A stretch of 64,000 bases of DNA from Erigeron canadensis (lineage: Eukaryota; Streptophyta; Magnoliopsida; Asterales; Asteraceae): assembly GCF_010389155.1 (NCBI RefSeq), contig NC_057769.1, forward strand, positions 10,974,735 to 11,038,734, in the 5' to 3' direction. Under the pieces are notes generated by a model that did not search any database, was not told the origin of the DNA, and was given only the letters and a program-made list of their open reading frames with translations. Below are positions 22,159 to 33,185 of the stretch, piece after piece. A program made the translations under genes and the position numbers. Positions within the stretch are counted from its first letter, which is position 1. Each line of letters starts with the position of its first letter.

Positions 22159-25100
22159 ATGGATAGTTTGGAGGATATTTGGGCAGACCCAGAAAACGTA
22201 CGTATTGAAGTGCCGGATAATGTGTTTGAGCAACCTCATGCAGACGGTGAATTTGAATGCGAAGCTAGGGACTTTGAAACTGATGAGGTGTTCGGAACCT
22301 TTGAAGAATTGACGCAGTAGGCTCAAAGAACAGCAATGGATTTGGGTTATGTTCTAGTCATACGGCGGACGAACAAAAACTCAAAAGAGATGGTCAATAA
22401 AGTGACACTTATATGTCACCACGGTGGAGCGTGCGATGCAAGGTTAATTGGCCCACTCAAACGGTCCAGTAAGATAGGTTGTCCCTTCACTTTAATAGGC
22501 CGCCCTGGGCGTGATGGTGGTTGGAGATTAACCGTCAAGGATTGGAGACACAATCATGATCCAACTACCGATCTGCAAGGGAATGCGTACACGAGACGGA
22601 TGACAGATGAAGAAAAGGAATATGTGGGGACCCAATCGGATCGCGGTTTGTACCCACATCAGATCCTGGTAAACCTCAAACTTGAATTTCCGGGGAACCT
22701 GATTCGGAAAGGAGACATTACCAACTTCCTGAAATCGAGACGGAGGTCGGGCCAAGCAAGGCTTACTCCAATGCAGGTACAAAAATTAAATATTATATTG
22801 TACTACGTTGTTGGAAGTGACTTATTTACTATATCTTGGTCACTTTATGTTCTCACTGTTGCAGGAGAAAAGGTACTTTTACCAGTTCACCACAAATAAC
22901 AAAAATGGACGCTTGGAGAACCTGTTTTTCATTCATCCAAAATCAATGACCCTATGGCGCGCATTTCCCTGGGTTATTGAAATAGACTCCACGTACAAAA
23001 CCAACATCTACAACATGCCGCTAGTTGAGATTGTCGTCGTGACTTCAACGGGGAAGACCTTCAGTTTAGCGTATGCGTTTATCGTAAACGAACATGAGGT
23101 GAATTATCAATGGGTGTTACGATGTCTCAAGTCCACCCTTGCTGATAGCTTTGTTGTTCGTGTTGTTCTTACTGACAGGGAGCTGGCCCTGATGAGAGCT
23201 TTGAAGGTTGTTATGCCGGAAGCGAAACAACTGCTGTGTAGGTACCACATATGGCAAAACATAATTAAGCACTGCGAACCGGCATTGCAGATGAAGAAAG
23301 ATGTTAACATTGACAAGCTTAACGACTGGTGGAAAAAAGTCTATCAATCTCGAACTTTTGACGAGTTTAAGTCACACGAGAAGGAGTTAAAGAAAAAACT
23401 TGCAGCTTTCCCAGGCGTTTCCCAGGCGTCTACAAGTACCTGACTGATAATTGGTTGTCCCCGTACCGAGAGCAGTTTGTGTCCTGTTGGGTCGATGAAC
23501 ACCTCAACTACCAAAACCACACCACAAACAGAGTGGAGGCCGAGCACCACCTACTGAAGGAAGAATTGAGGGGGAAATGCACATTTACTAGAATCCTGTA
23601 ATGTGTTGATTCTGTCCTGATCGGTCAAGAGACAGAAATAAGGGGCCAACTGGGGTATAGCAACGGGACTCGGAAGGGGAGTCATAATTACAACTGTATG
23701 AAGGACCTGTTGGGAAAGGTTTCACATAAAGCTTTGAACATCATGGCTGATGAAATCGTACGCTTAGACAAAGTCCTTAAAAGACATGTAAAAAAATGCG
23801 GGTGCAAGGTTCAGTCCAGTTGCGGTCTACCATGTGTTTGCAAGATTGCCGAGTACATGCAGCGCGGTTAGTATGCAAACACTTGTATTTTTCCATCAAA
23901 AGGACATAATTTCGTATACTTAATGATATCAAAAAAATGCAGGGACTCGTATTCAGCCTCATGTGATAGACCCGTTTTGGATAAAGCTTGACTTAACACC
24001 GTGGACATGCGTAGAAGACGAAGACGATGAAGACGATGTCCATAAAGTCGTTGATGGTCTTACAAATTTCTTGGATTAGCAACCCAAGGCCCAAAAGAAA
24101 CATTGGTTGTCAAAAATTAAAGACATGTTTAAGCCCGGTAAGACACAAGTGAAAGATCCTCTTGTTCAAAAGACCACACGCGGAAGACCAGTCGGCTTGA
24201 AACAAAAGCCGCCAAAGGTATACATAATACATCATAAATTTTTCTATCTGATTCAATAAATACATCATATATAACTACCTCAGCTTAAGTAACTGATTCT
24301 TACTAATGGTCTAGGTGCCGGATCTCAAGAAAAACCCACCTGGGCTTCGAAAATCCAAGTCCAGTCGACCGAGGGAATACAAGGTGCCAGATTTGAACAA
24401 ACCCCCACCTGCGCAGCCCGCCAGACAAAGTGAGTACGCCCCAACGACATCACGGTTCGACAACACACATGATTATTTTGATGACCTAAAGGGTGCGCGA
24501 CACAGTATGTACGAGCCGTCCCAGTCCTGTCGTTATCCCGAGAAACGAAACTTGTTCGAGGATCAATCCCACCCCGAAGCAGAGTGGGTCAAATATAATC
24601 CTGACTTTTCCGGAAACCTGCACCCATATCCAGGTCTTGATGATATATATACATTCGGGGAGCCGTCCCAATCCTACGGGGTCGGGGAAACACCATTTGT
24701 GACACAAAAATTATATGGCTTTGGGGAAACGTCCCAAGCCCATTGGCTCAACTATGACCAACCATATTCCAACTTAGTTGATGACTTCTTCGGGGCACCA
24801 CAGACACAACCTAACTATGCACCAATATATGAAACAACGCAGGAACAGGTGTCAGATCCAGAGTCAGAGGCACAGTCCTCGACCAGTTGGGTTGGGTATG
24901 TTGTGGAACCATATAACGCCAGTCTTTCCAAAAATTACCATTGGGTACTAGATGAGATACCATCGTACTTAAGGCCGTACGTTGTAGGTGCACAGAATGT
25001 CAAAGGAGATGGTAATTGTGGATTTCGAGCTACCGCTGTTGCTTTGGGGCTAGATGAGGAGATGGGTGCAGAGTGGGTTCGTACGCAGATGCTCGCGGAG

Positions 25101-25567
25101 TATGAATCTGACCTCGATGGGTATATGCAAATGTTTGGGCAAACAGAGGGCACCCGCATGTTGTCGGCGCTGCAAACATCTTATTATGGAAGAAGCCGGC
25201 CCAGAGATTATTGGATGAGTAAAGTGTGGTTCCATATCCTCCTGGCCAATAAACTGGGTATAATAATCAACTGCGTCAGCCTACGTGACCCCGCACAGTA
25301 TTCCCGATGCATCACGGCTTGGATCAACTGTTATTCCAGCAACCGATAAGTATTGCTCTCATAAATGACGAAACCCATTTTGTTGCGGTGAAATTAGCAG
25401 GCGACTACCCAATGGCTTACAAGAATCCAGAGTGGGATTTCCACGCAACCGGTCCTGCACGTCGACTAGCATCAACGTACGCGAATCAAGAACAAGCGTA
25501 TCAAAATTGGTTGTATGCAAACATACCAAGAGTACCACCAGGGCCTCCTATTGTAATAAATGATTAA
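22159..25567 (+). pseudogene. MULE transposase fused to an OTU cysteine protease (disabled)
   Basis: Exons: 22159-22776, 22865-23866, 23943-24217, 24315-25567, all with GT-AG borders that keep phase. The N-terminus is acidic. A FAR1-type zinc-binding domain (codons ~60-135) has CHHGGACD, IGCPF and HNHDP. The MULE catalytic core has Asp in EIDSTYKTN (22985), Asp in LTDREL (23174), CRYHIWQN, and Glu in NRVEAEH (23536). A Cys-rich segment (CGCKVQSSCGLPCVC) follows. A Pro-rich linker leads to an OTU domain with GDGNCGFRA (Cys at 25017) and THFVAV (His at 25376). Lesions: TAG at 22318, an 11-bp tandem duplication at 23407-23428 that shifts frame, TAA at 23599, TAG at 24077, and a frameshift at about 25310-25345. 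All catalytic residues of both enzymes are still readable, so decay is recent. OTU enzymes cleave ubiquitin; a role for it here is unknown. Confidence 0.85.
24947..25567 (+). pseudogene. OTU protease domain of the MULE protein
   Basis: The domain starts near DEIPSYLRPYVV. Asp-Gly-Asn-Cys supplies the nucleophile, HILLANKLGIIIN the core helix/strand, and DETHFVAVKL the catalytic His. A single frameshift separates the Cys half from the His half. It lies in the same exon as the Pro-rich linker, so it is part of the transposase reading frame rather than a separate gene. Confidence 0.8.
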
Positions 25568-25905
25568 ATCCGTTCGATGTTTTATATAGGTTGTATTGTA
25601 CATATATTTATTTTATAGTTTTCTAAACAAGTTTCAATCATTAATTTTTCATAGTTTTCTATTGTACATATATTTATTTTATAATATTTTTTTTTTGTAA
25701 AGTTGATACCCATCGTATTTTTATTAGGCGATTTCGGATCATATTTTTATAATGCTTGTTATAATATTTATTTTTATCAACAAAGGTATACAAACATAAA
25801 AAATAAAAATGATCAGATCACGCAAATCAAGATTACAAAAGGAAATCAAACTTCAGTTAAATGATGAATACAAACGTAAACGAACAAGTTTGTAAAAATT
25901 AAAAA
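25568..25905. other. Intergenic DNA between convergent MULE genes
   Basis: AT-rich. It contains a direct repeat TATTGTACATATATTTATTT (about 25600 and 25662) and probably the 3' ends of both transcripts. Confidence 0.6.
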
Positions 25906-27242
25906 CTAATCACTTTCACTATCACTATCACTATCAGTACCCAACTGCTGTGTGGGGGCCCGTGACGTGCTAGGCCCAGCCTGGGATGATGACGTGCTAG
26001 GCCCGGCCTGGAATGATGGCCGGCTCCAAGGGCTACCCTGGGCGAACATATCACTCACGTTAAAGGATGGTGACTGCTAGGCTGGGAAAGGTTTCTCTAT
26101 ATCCTCTGGGAGGGGGACATTCAGTCCACGTGTTCCCCTAACCACACGCCCAACCACACGAGTATGTCCCGATCGGGTACCTAAAGCGTCCACAAATGTC
26201 TGCGTAGGTGGGGTATTGGGCACTTGGGAAAGTCTATGGTGGGTATCAAGAAGCCGTTCATGTACAACATGAAGAAAGAATTACAAATAACTACCAATTA
26301 GTTATACTTAATATAAAATTACAAAAAAATATCTTTTTAAGTGTTGTGCAAGATCTTACATAAATGGGCCTAGCTGCGTTCTGCACCGTCCTATCTCGTC
26401 TCGTGTGGGCCCGCAAATAGAACTCAGGCGGCTCCTCACGTCGCTCATCATTATCTTCCTGTATATACATTAATCACGTGGTTATATATTTGTATGTGTA
26501 TCTCTATATAGATATATGTATACATATGTGGATATAAATATTTACGTATAACTTACAGCGTAACACCATTCACGCTGAGCGTATGACTGTCGACCGTGAG
26601 TAATGACAATATTATCTTGTTGCTGCCTGTTTGTCGTGTTTCTTTGGGCAACAATCATCCGGGGCTCGCTAGTCCAGTAACCCAGTAGATAACTCCAGAC
26701 CTGTGGAGGCATTCCATACGGCGGTTGACTCTCCAATTCTGCCAGCCTCTGTGACCCACCCCTGTCGGTGAACCAAGTCTTTTTGAATTTTGATTTTTTG
26801 TCCCTGTAGATCTTCAGGGCATCCTGACAAATCATCTTGGTCACGGCCTCTCGTAAGGGGTGAGTTTCTGGGTGATCTAGATAGGGTTCCAAGTAGAACC
26901 GTCTCTGCAATTTTGTTGTAATAGTTAGCATCTAACATATTTTTTTAATGACATATTTAAATTGTTAAAAAAATATTTTTATACCATAAGCCAGTCAGTA
27001 AGTCCATCCTTAATGGGTTGGGGCACCTGATCCCACGACTCGTAATTATGTGGGACGGTAGCGACATAGGTCCCCAAATAGCTCTTGTACCACTTGGCGT
27101 GGTCCCCAATGGCCTGCCACCTACTACGATCGTTATTCAGCATAAGGGAGATACGGCGTCCCGAATTTTGAAACTCCCGCTCCAGATCATTGTTAGCAGC
27201 AACAACTCTCCTTGTGCTAATACCTGCAAAACAAAATAAAAT

Positions 27243-27282
<40 letters not shown>

Positions 27283-27406
27283 CCATATATTTATATGCTT
27301 ATTACATCAATATATATTTACCACCCGTACGCCTACAACCCCATTCGGGATTCCACCCCCAATTTGGAGGGTCGTTGCCACCATCTCCGCCTTGAAAGGC
27401 AACCAT
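25906..27406 (-). pseudogene. MULE-borne gene with Transposase_24 (Ptta/En/Spm)-like domain
   Basis: Read on the minus strand: exon 1 27406-27322 (starts MVAFQGGDGG; an in-frame stop lies just upstream of the ATG), exon 2 27223-26985, exon 3 26904-26557, exon 4 26458-26360. All junctions are GT-AG and phase-consistent. Exon 2 ends WDQVPQPIKDGLTDWLM. Exon 3 carries PPYGMPPQVWSYLLGYW and QRNTTNRQQQ...THGRQSYAQR, and exon 4 has RAHTRRD; together these follow the plant Ptta/En/Spm family (Pfam PF03004) pattern. Exon 5 (about 26260-25906) is clear from reading frame (LLDTHHRLSQVPNTPPTQTF, later a Ser/Asp-rich end DSDSDSDSESD). Its acceptor is unclear, and it has an in-frame TAG at 26077-26079. Function in the element is unknown; DNA binding is plausible. 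Confidence 0.75.
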
Positions 27407-27410
27407 TTTA

Positions 27411-27808
27411 ACCTACATCAGTTATACACAATTTATAAAATAATATAAACACCCATAAATGTCAAAAAAAAGATGCAAATTAAATTAACATATTTTGGAC
27501 ACAATTGTTTTTTAAACTTATTATACCTAAAATGACCAATTTAACCTACATCAGTTATACACAATTTATAAAATAATATAAACAACCATAAATGTCAAAA
27601 AAAAAGATGCAAATTAAATTAACATATTTTGGACACAAATTTTTTTTCAAACTTATTATACCTAAAATGTCCAATTTAACCTACATCAGTTATACACAAT
27701 TTATAAAATAATATAAACAAACATAAATGTCAAAAAAAAGGTGCAAATTAAATTAACATATTTTGGACTCAAAATTGTTTTTCAAACTTATTATACCTAA
27801 AATGACCA
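27411..27808. repeat. Three ~134-bp tandem repeats upstream of the minus-strand MULE gene
   Basis: Units start ACCTACATCAGTTATACACA at 27411, 27544 and 27679 and end near TTATACCTAAAATG. They lie directly 5' of the minus-strand gene's start, where its promoter should be. Confidence 0.9.
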
Positions 27809-27829
27809 CATTTTTGCAACTTATTTTTC

Positions 27830-28797
27830 AAAGCTTCGTTTCTAACATTAATACTAACATAATAACAACTATATTAACAATTACAATCATACTAATAAGT
27901 GTTTTCTAAGATAATACTAACAATCATATTAACAATAACCATAATTTTTCTAACAATCATCTAATTTTTAACTATGATAAACAATAATTATAACTACAAA
28001 TGTTTTCCTAAAAATCATCGAATTTCTAAAAATCATATCATTCCTAAGTATAATAACATAATCTTTCCTAACTATAATACTATAACATTTCTATAACTAA
28101 TACTTTCTAACATATATTTACTAAGACTTGTTTTTTAACATATATTTCCTAACATATATTTTCTATAACAAACATATCTTTTATAACATTAAACTATAAC
28201 ATTTCTATAACTAATATTTTCTAACACATATTTTCTAACATTTTTTTTCAACATATATTTTCTAACAAACATATATAACATTTATTTTCTATAACTAATA
28301 ATTTCTATAACAAACAAATATTTGATAACATTATTATATATTAAAATAAAAACAACTATTTAAAAGGTAAATGAGTGTTACCTCGTCTGAAAACTGGTTC
28401 ACCGGAAAAATGAGTAGAAGAAAAATATTATGTCGCCGGAAAACTAGTTCGCCGGAGTTTGCCGGAATTCCCAAAAACTGGTTTCCTGTATGTCACAGGA
28501 AAAAACGTTCCCCGCAAAACTGGTTGGCTGGAAAACTTATTCGCCGGAAAAAAGTCGCCACTAAAACCGCGTCTGAAAATGGACTCCGGGACGCCGTAAA
28601 ACGTGGGTCGTGTAAAAAGGATTGTTGATAATGAGGATGAGGGGATAGATGGCCGAATTTTGTGAATAAAAAAAGTTAAACGAATGGAGAAGAATGAAAA
28701 TTATGGAGGAAGTGAGGAGGAGTTCTTACGAAGGAGAAGGAATAATCGGAGAAGAAGAGAGTGCGTGGTTTATAACGTAATATCTGCAGTGTGGGGC
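27830..28797. other. MULE right-end non-coding region
   Basis: The first 500 bases are a low-complexity array of short units such as TTTTCTAACATATATTT and ATTTCTATAACTAAT. From 28385 to 28560 there are repeated GCCGGAAAA(A/C)T/TTCGCCGG motifs. An open frame of 85 codons across them has no family features and is probably not a gene. Confidence 0.6.
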
Positions 28798-28920
28798 CCA
28801 CTATTTGCGGCGACGTCGCCGCTAATAGTGGGGTCCACACCACTATATTCGGTCTACCTTTAAAGTTGCAGTCTGACTAGGGACCCACTATTTGCGGCGA
28901 CGTCGCCGCTAATAGTGGGT
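28798..28920. repeat. Right-end palindrome pair of the MULE
   Basis: Two copies of a near-perfect 36-base palindrome, left arm CCCACTATTTGCGGCGAC and right arm GTCGCCGCTAATAGTGGG, with one mismatch between arms. They are centred near 28817 and 28901 and match the left-end pair. Confidence 0.9.
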
Positions 28921-29039
28921 GGTCGGGTTACACGCTTTGGCCTGGTCAGGTTACGCGCTTCGTAAAACTATTGACTGGTCTGGAAGTCTACTATTTTTGA
29001 AATAATGTCTATATATGTTTTTAATAACTTACATTCTTG

Positions 29040-30062
29040 TCTATTTATCAAATCCATCAGGTATTATAATAATAATTTCAAAGGAATAAGACAGCTATGC
29101 ACATGAAGCCTTGTCTATTAAAGTTTCCTTTGATCTGATCTACAAAAGTCAATGCTATAAAGCCAATAACCTCTTCCCTATGCAATTTTAATTTCTTTAA
29201 AAAATATTCTCAGAAGGGACATGCTATAGATACCCCATTTTTTAAAAGCACCCCTATTACTTCTATTAGCAGTCAAAATTTAATTTGTTTCATTTTTCAA
29301 TACAATTAAACATTAACATCTAATAACTCAGATTAATTATAATTAATTTTTTTGCATTAAATGACAGTGAGTTTTTATTATTATTATTATTATTATTATT
29401 AAATATATTTATTTTTTTGCTAATAAAGTATAATGTCTATCGCTTAACTTTTGTTAATTTTTATTTAAATGCTAAGTTAATTAATATTCTTATGAACGAT
29501 ATTACTTTATTGTTGTTAAATTTTCTTAAGACATCGGTTTATATTTATATTTTATTACTATTAATTTTTAAATTTTCTATTAAGCTTTTTTTTTAAAACG
29601 TCATTTTCCTTAATATTTTATTGGAGTGTTCATTTTGTTAGCTCATCCGTAGCTTATCGGTGAAATTTCTTTTTGTTGATATAAATGATTAGATATATTT
29701 TTAATGTCTTATATTAGTTATTGTTTTTAAAATATATTTTAATTAGTTATGTTATTTTTTACTTTTATATAATACATATGTTTTTCTGTCAATAATATTA
29801 AACAACAATATATATAGATAACTATAAATAAATTTTATTAAAAAAATGTATATTGTGTTAGTAAAAAAAAACATTTAATTTATGTTAGAAAAAATAAAGA
29901 TAATAAATGACATGGTTAAATAAACAAATTTAAAAGACATTTAATGACATAATTAAATAACTAATGATTATATAGGTGTACCTTTAGCATATATGGGGTA
30001 CCTTTAGACACTCTATCTCAGAAATCAAAACCAATTAAAAGACAAACACACAATCATTTCGA
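29040..30062 (+). promoter_or_regulatory. Orphan NLR leader interrupted by a transposon
   Basis: 29050-29215 and 30016-30060 together match the NLR leader: GAATAAGACAGCTATG, TTTGATCTGATCTAC, AGTCAATGC, then TCTCAGAA and ATCAAAACCAATTAAAAGACA. No NLR coding sequence follows. An 800-bp element sits in the middle. Confidence 0.7.
29216..30015. mobile_element. 800-bp AT-rich non-autonomous DNA transposon
   Basis: It is flanked by TCTCAGAA at 29208-29215 and 30016-30023, an 8-bp (possibly 9-bp) target duplication. The termini GGGACATGCTATAGATACCCC and, inverted, TAGAGTGTCTAAAGGTACCCC match at 13 of 21 positions. It has no coding capacity. The target size fits hAT or Mutator. Confidence 0.65.
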
Positions 30063-30289
30063 AAAATGCGTTTAGTATTTTGAAATGATTTGTACTCACA
30101 ATATATAATAATGGAATATTTATTCAATCGGGTTGAATATTTATTAATGAAAATAACATGTAAACTGCTTAGAACACGCTTTAAGGATCTTGAAATGAAC
30201 TGTACTGCTGTACATTAATTTAGTTTAATTCAATCAATAAGTAATATTTCACATAGAAGATAGATCAAATCGATCAGAGATTATAATGA
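30063..30289. other. Short intergenic DNA
   Basis: Carries the recurrent unit TTTAGTATTTTGAAATGATTTGTACT, also seen near 4405, 21380, 53320 and 54385 beside NLR leaders. No gene. Confidence 0.6.
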
Positions 30290-30495
30290 TAACTTGAATA
30301 GAATAAGACACGTTTGATAATATACATGCATGAGGCCGGTCTTGTCCATTATATATACACATAGTCTCATATGATCTGATCTACACAAAGTCAATGCAAT
30401 AACCCCTTAATTAATTCCTTACTTCATCTGCAACATTAATTTCCTTACAAAAAGCATTCTCAGATATCAAAACCAAACAAAAGATAAACATACAA
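30290..30495 (+). promoter_or_regulatory. NLR2 leader
   Basis: Full-length copy of the cluster leader (AATAAGACACG, TGATCTGATCTACACAAAG, TCAATGCAATAACCCC, CATACAATTTTT). The expected ATG is not present at its end. Confidence 0.7.
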
Positions 30496-32908
30496 TTTTT
30501 CAGTTTGCTGAACTGTTTCATCAGTGTGTTATTTGAGAAGCTGGCCTCTGGTGACTTGAAGAGGTTTGCTCTATCTATCTGAAGGTGTCTACTCTGAGCT
30601 GGAGAAATGGAACCAGACATTGGCCCAGATCTAAGCTGTCCTTGTTGATGCTGGGGAGAAGCACTTACGACAGACATCTGTTCAGTTACGGCTTAACAAA
30701 CTCCAGCTTTTGGCTTATGACATAGACGATGTACTCGATGACTTGACCACAGAAGCTGCATGCAAGACGCCAGTTGAATGAAGCCAGTAGCAGCACTAGT
30801 AAGGTATTGATGATCATTCCAACCAAATTTCAGGATATTAATATGGTCGGAAGATGAGTTCTAAGCTCGACAAGATTACAACCAAATTGCACGAACTTGT
30901 CGAGGAAAAAAATCTTTTGGGTTTGATCGATATGTTGGAAGGTCAAATACAACGGTTAAAAGATCACTTTGAAACTTCTGTACAATGATACTAGCAAAAC
31001 CATGGGTTTGTGTACAATGATAAGAAAGTGAAGGATCACTTTGAACTCAAGTCATGGGTTTGTGTTTCTGATGAGTTCGATGTATTTAATATTAGCAAAA
31101 CCATTTATAAAGATGTGGGTGGGGATGACAAACTATTTGAAACTCTTAATCAACTTCAAGTGGCTCTTGCAGAAAAACTTTCAAAGAAAAGGTTTCTGAT
31201 CGTTCTAGACGATGTCTGGAATGAAGACTACCATAAGTGGGAACTCCAACACCCATTTATTGTAGGGGCACCCGGAAGTAAGATTATTGTTACAACCCGG
31301 AATAGTACAGTGGCATTGGTGATGAATTCTTCCCAATCTTACCATTTGGAGCTGATGTCAAATGAAGAAGCTTTGTCTTTGTTTGCCCAACATGTGCTCG
31401 ATAAACAAAATTTTGATTCGCATCCAACACTTAAGTTGTATGCAGAAGGCATTGTGAAGAAATGTGGAAGATTGCCATTGGCGTTGAAAACTCTTGGAAG
31501 GGTGCTGAGAACAAAATCAAGTGATGATGAATGGGATGAATTGTTATATAGTGAGATATGGAATTTACCGAATGACGGTAATATTCTTCCTGCCCTAAGA
31601 CTAAGTTACTATGATCTCCCAACGCATTTGAAGCAAATGTTTGCTTATTGCTGCTTATTCCCCAAGGATTACATGTTTGACAAGGACGAACTCGTTCTGC
31701 TCTGGATGGCAGAAGGGTTTTTGTACCATTCAAATGGAAGCAAGTAAATGGAGAGTTTAGGTAGTTCCTGTTTTGAAGAGCTAGTGTCGAGGTCATTTTT
31801 TCAGCAATCAGCTAAACATAAATCATATTATACAATGCCCGATCTCATTAATGACCTGGCAACAAGTGTTGCTGGAGAGAACTTTTTCATGTTGGGTCAG
31901 AAGAATGCCGTCAACTGCAGAAACGGAGCTTTGGAGAAGCTCCACCACTTTTCATATATTTTTCAAGAGTGTGAAGTATACCGCAAGTTCAAGGCACTAT
32001 ACACAGCCAGGCGCTTGAGAACATTCTTACCAGTGTCGGTAAAGAGAGATAAGTGGGAACGTTTCTATCTATCGAGCAAGATTCTAACAAAATTACTCCC
32101 CCAACAACAGTTTTTAAGGGTGCTGAGCCTAGCTAAATATCGAATCAATGAGGTGCCACAGTCTATTGAGGGTCTCAAACATTTGCGGTACCTCAATTTT
32201 TCTGATACAGATATCACATGTTTACCGGAACAAATCGGTGACCTGTACAATCTACAAAGCTTGTTGCTTTCTGGTTGTACAAAGTTATCTAGGTTACCAG
32301 ACAGTCTCGTAAAGCTGAAAAACCTGCGGTACCTCAACCTTTCTGGTTGTACAAAGTTATCTAGGTTACCAGACAACCTCATAAAGCTGATAAACCTGCG
32401 ATACCTCAACTTTTCTAGAACTGACATCACATGTGTACCGGAAAAAGTAGGTAACTTGTACAATCTACAGAGCTTATTGCTTTCTGGTTGTCACGGGTTA
32501 TGTAGCTTGCCAAGTAGTCTTGTAAAGCTGATAAACCTGCGACATCTTGAGATCACAGATACTCCAAAGTTGAAAGAGTTGCCCATAGGGATTGGTGAAT
32601 TGACTGGTCTACAAACCCTATCCAAAGTTATTATTGGAGATGCTAATAGGTTCAAAATATCCCATCTTAAAGACCTACAACATCTTCAAGGACGGCTTAC
32701 CATTGAAGGACTGCATAAAGTGGCAAAATCAACAGACGCAAAGGAAGCCAATTTACAGCAAAAGAAGGGTCTTCATGATTTAAAGATGGAATGGAGTGAC
32801 GTCTTTGATGATTCCCGGAATGAGTTGATTGAGTCCGAAGTGCTTGAAGGGCTAAGGCCTTTTGAGAAGTTGACCAACATCAAAATATCAAAATATATGG
32901 GAATTTAA
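30496..32908 (+). pseudogene. Broken CC-NBS-LRR gene (NLR2)
   Basis: The coiled-coil region (30496-30960) lacks the start codon and has several frameshifts. The P-loop is missing: at about 30960-31015 the sequence is scrambled, with ACTTTGAA and GGGTTTGTG/GTACAATGAT segments repeated out of order. From 31010 a good frame gives RNBS-A, kinase-2 LIVLDDVW, RNBS-B, GLPL and CCLFPKDY. A TAA at 31745-31747 (NLR1 has TCA there) stops it; reading resumes through a mutated MHD (MPD) into LRRs. The gene ends at 32908 in mid-LRR, where the sequence switches to the kinase 3' flank also seen at 20180. No functional receptor is expected. Confidence 0.9.
32267..32410 (+). repeat. 72-bp tandem duplication of one LRR unit in NLR2
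   Basis: CTTTCTGGTTGTACAAAG starts at 32267 and again at 32339. Each 72-base unit encodes one 24-residue LRR (SGCTKLSRLPD), with a few later changes. Confidence 0.9.
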
Positions 32909-33185
32909 CGTTTTATGCAATAGTATACATGAACACATACATGAAGAGTGACACCTTCTTGGCTTCTTGTCTTGTTTCCTTTTTAGTCAAATCTTTAATA
33001 CTATTAATCTGTTCAGGATATCACATGTTTGATGTTTATAATATGTGTAAGTGTTGAGGTGAACATTGGATTTTAAGTATAATTCTGCGGTGTGTTTGTT
33101 TCAAGCAATCCTTCAAAAACATTTATATATTATCATGCATATGTTATATGTATGTCTTAGATATCTTCAAAAACATTCTTTCATG
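32909..33185. repeat. Kinase-locus 3' flank joined to NLR2
   Basis: GAAGAGTGACA, CTTGTTTCCTTTTTAGTCAA and ATTAATCTGTTCAGGAT match 20195-20270. This shows that the NLR2 LRR was joined to the kinase tail by a deletion or an unequal exchange. Confidence 0.75.

Larger units (their letters stand above)
21558..28961 (+). mobile_element. Complete Mutator-like element (7.4 kb) with two convergent genes
   Basis: The ends are imperfect inverted repeats of roughly 75 bases: left GGCATTGGGTAACACCACC, right end (reverse complement) GAAGCGCGTAACCTGACC, both leading into GACCAGG/CACCAGG-type sequence and a shared GC-rich palindrome. A 9-bp direct repeat flanks it. The left gene (22159-25567, plus) is a transposase-OTU fusion; the right gene (25906-27406, minus) has a Transposase_24-like domain. 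Convergent transcription from the two ends recalls maize MuDR, although the second gene here is not recognisably mudrB. Both genes carry disabling lesions, so this copy is not autonomous now. Ends in good order and few lesions suggest a fairly young insertion. Confidence 0.85.

Noticed and set aside
27411..27808. CRISPR-like array (three regularly spaced repeats)
   Set aside because: Repeats are contiguous 134-base units without unique spacers, in a plant transposon; not CRISPR.
28371..28628. 85-codon open frame rich in Arg/Lys within the MULE right end
   Set aside because: It overlaps repeated GCCGGAAAA motifs and lies in the presumed promoter side of the minus-strand gene; no recognisable domain.
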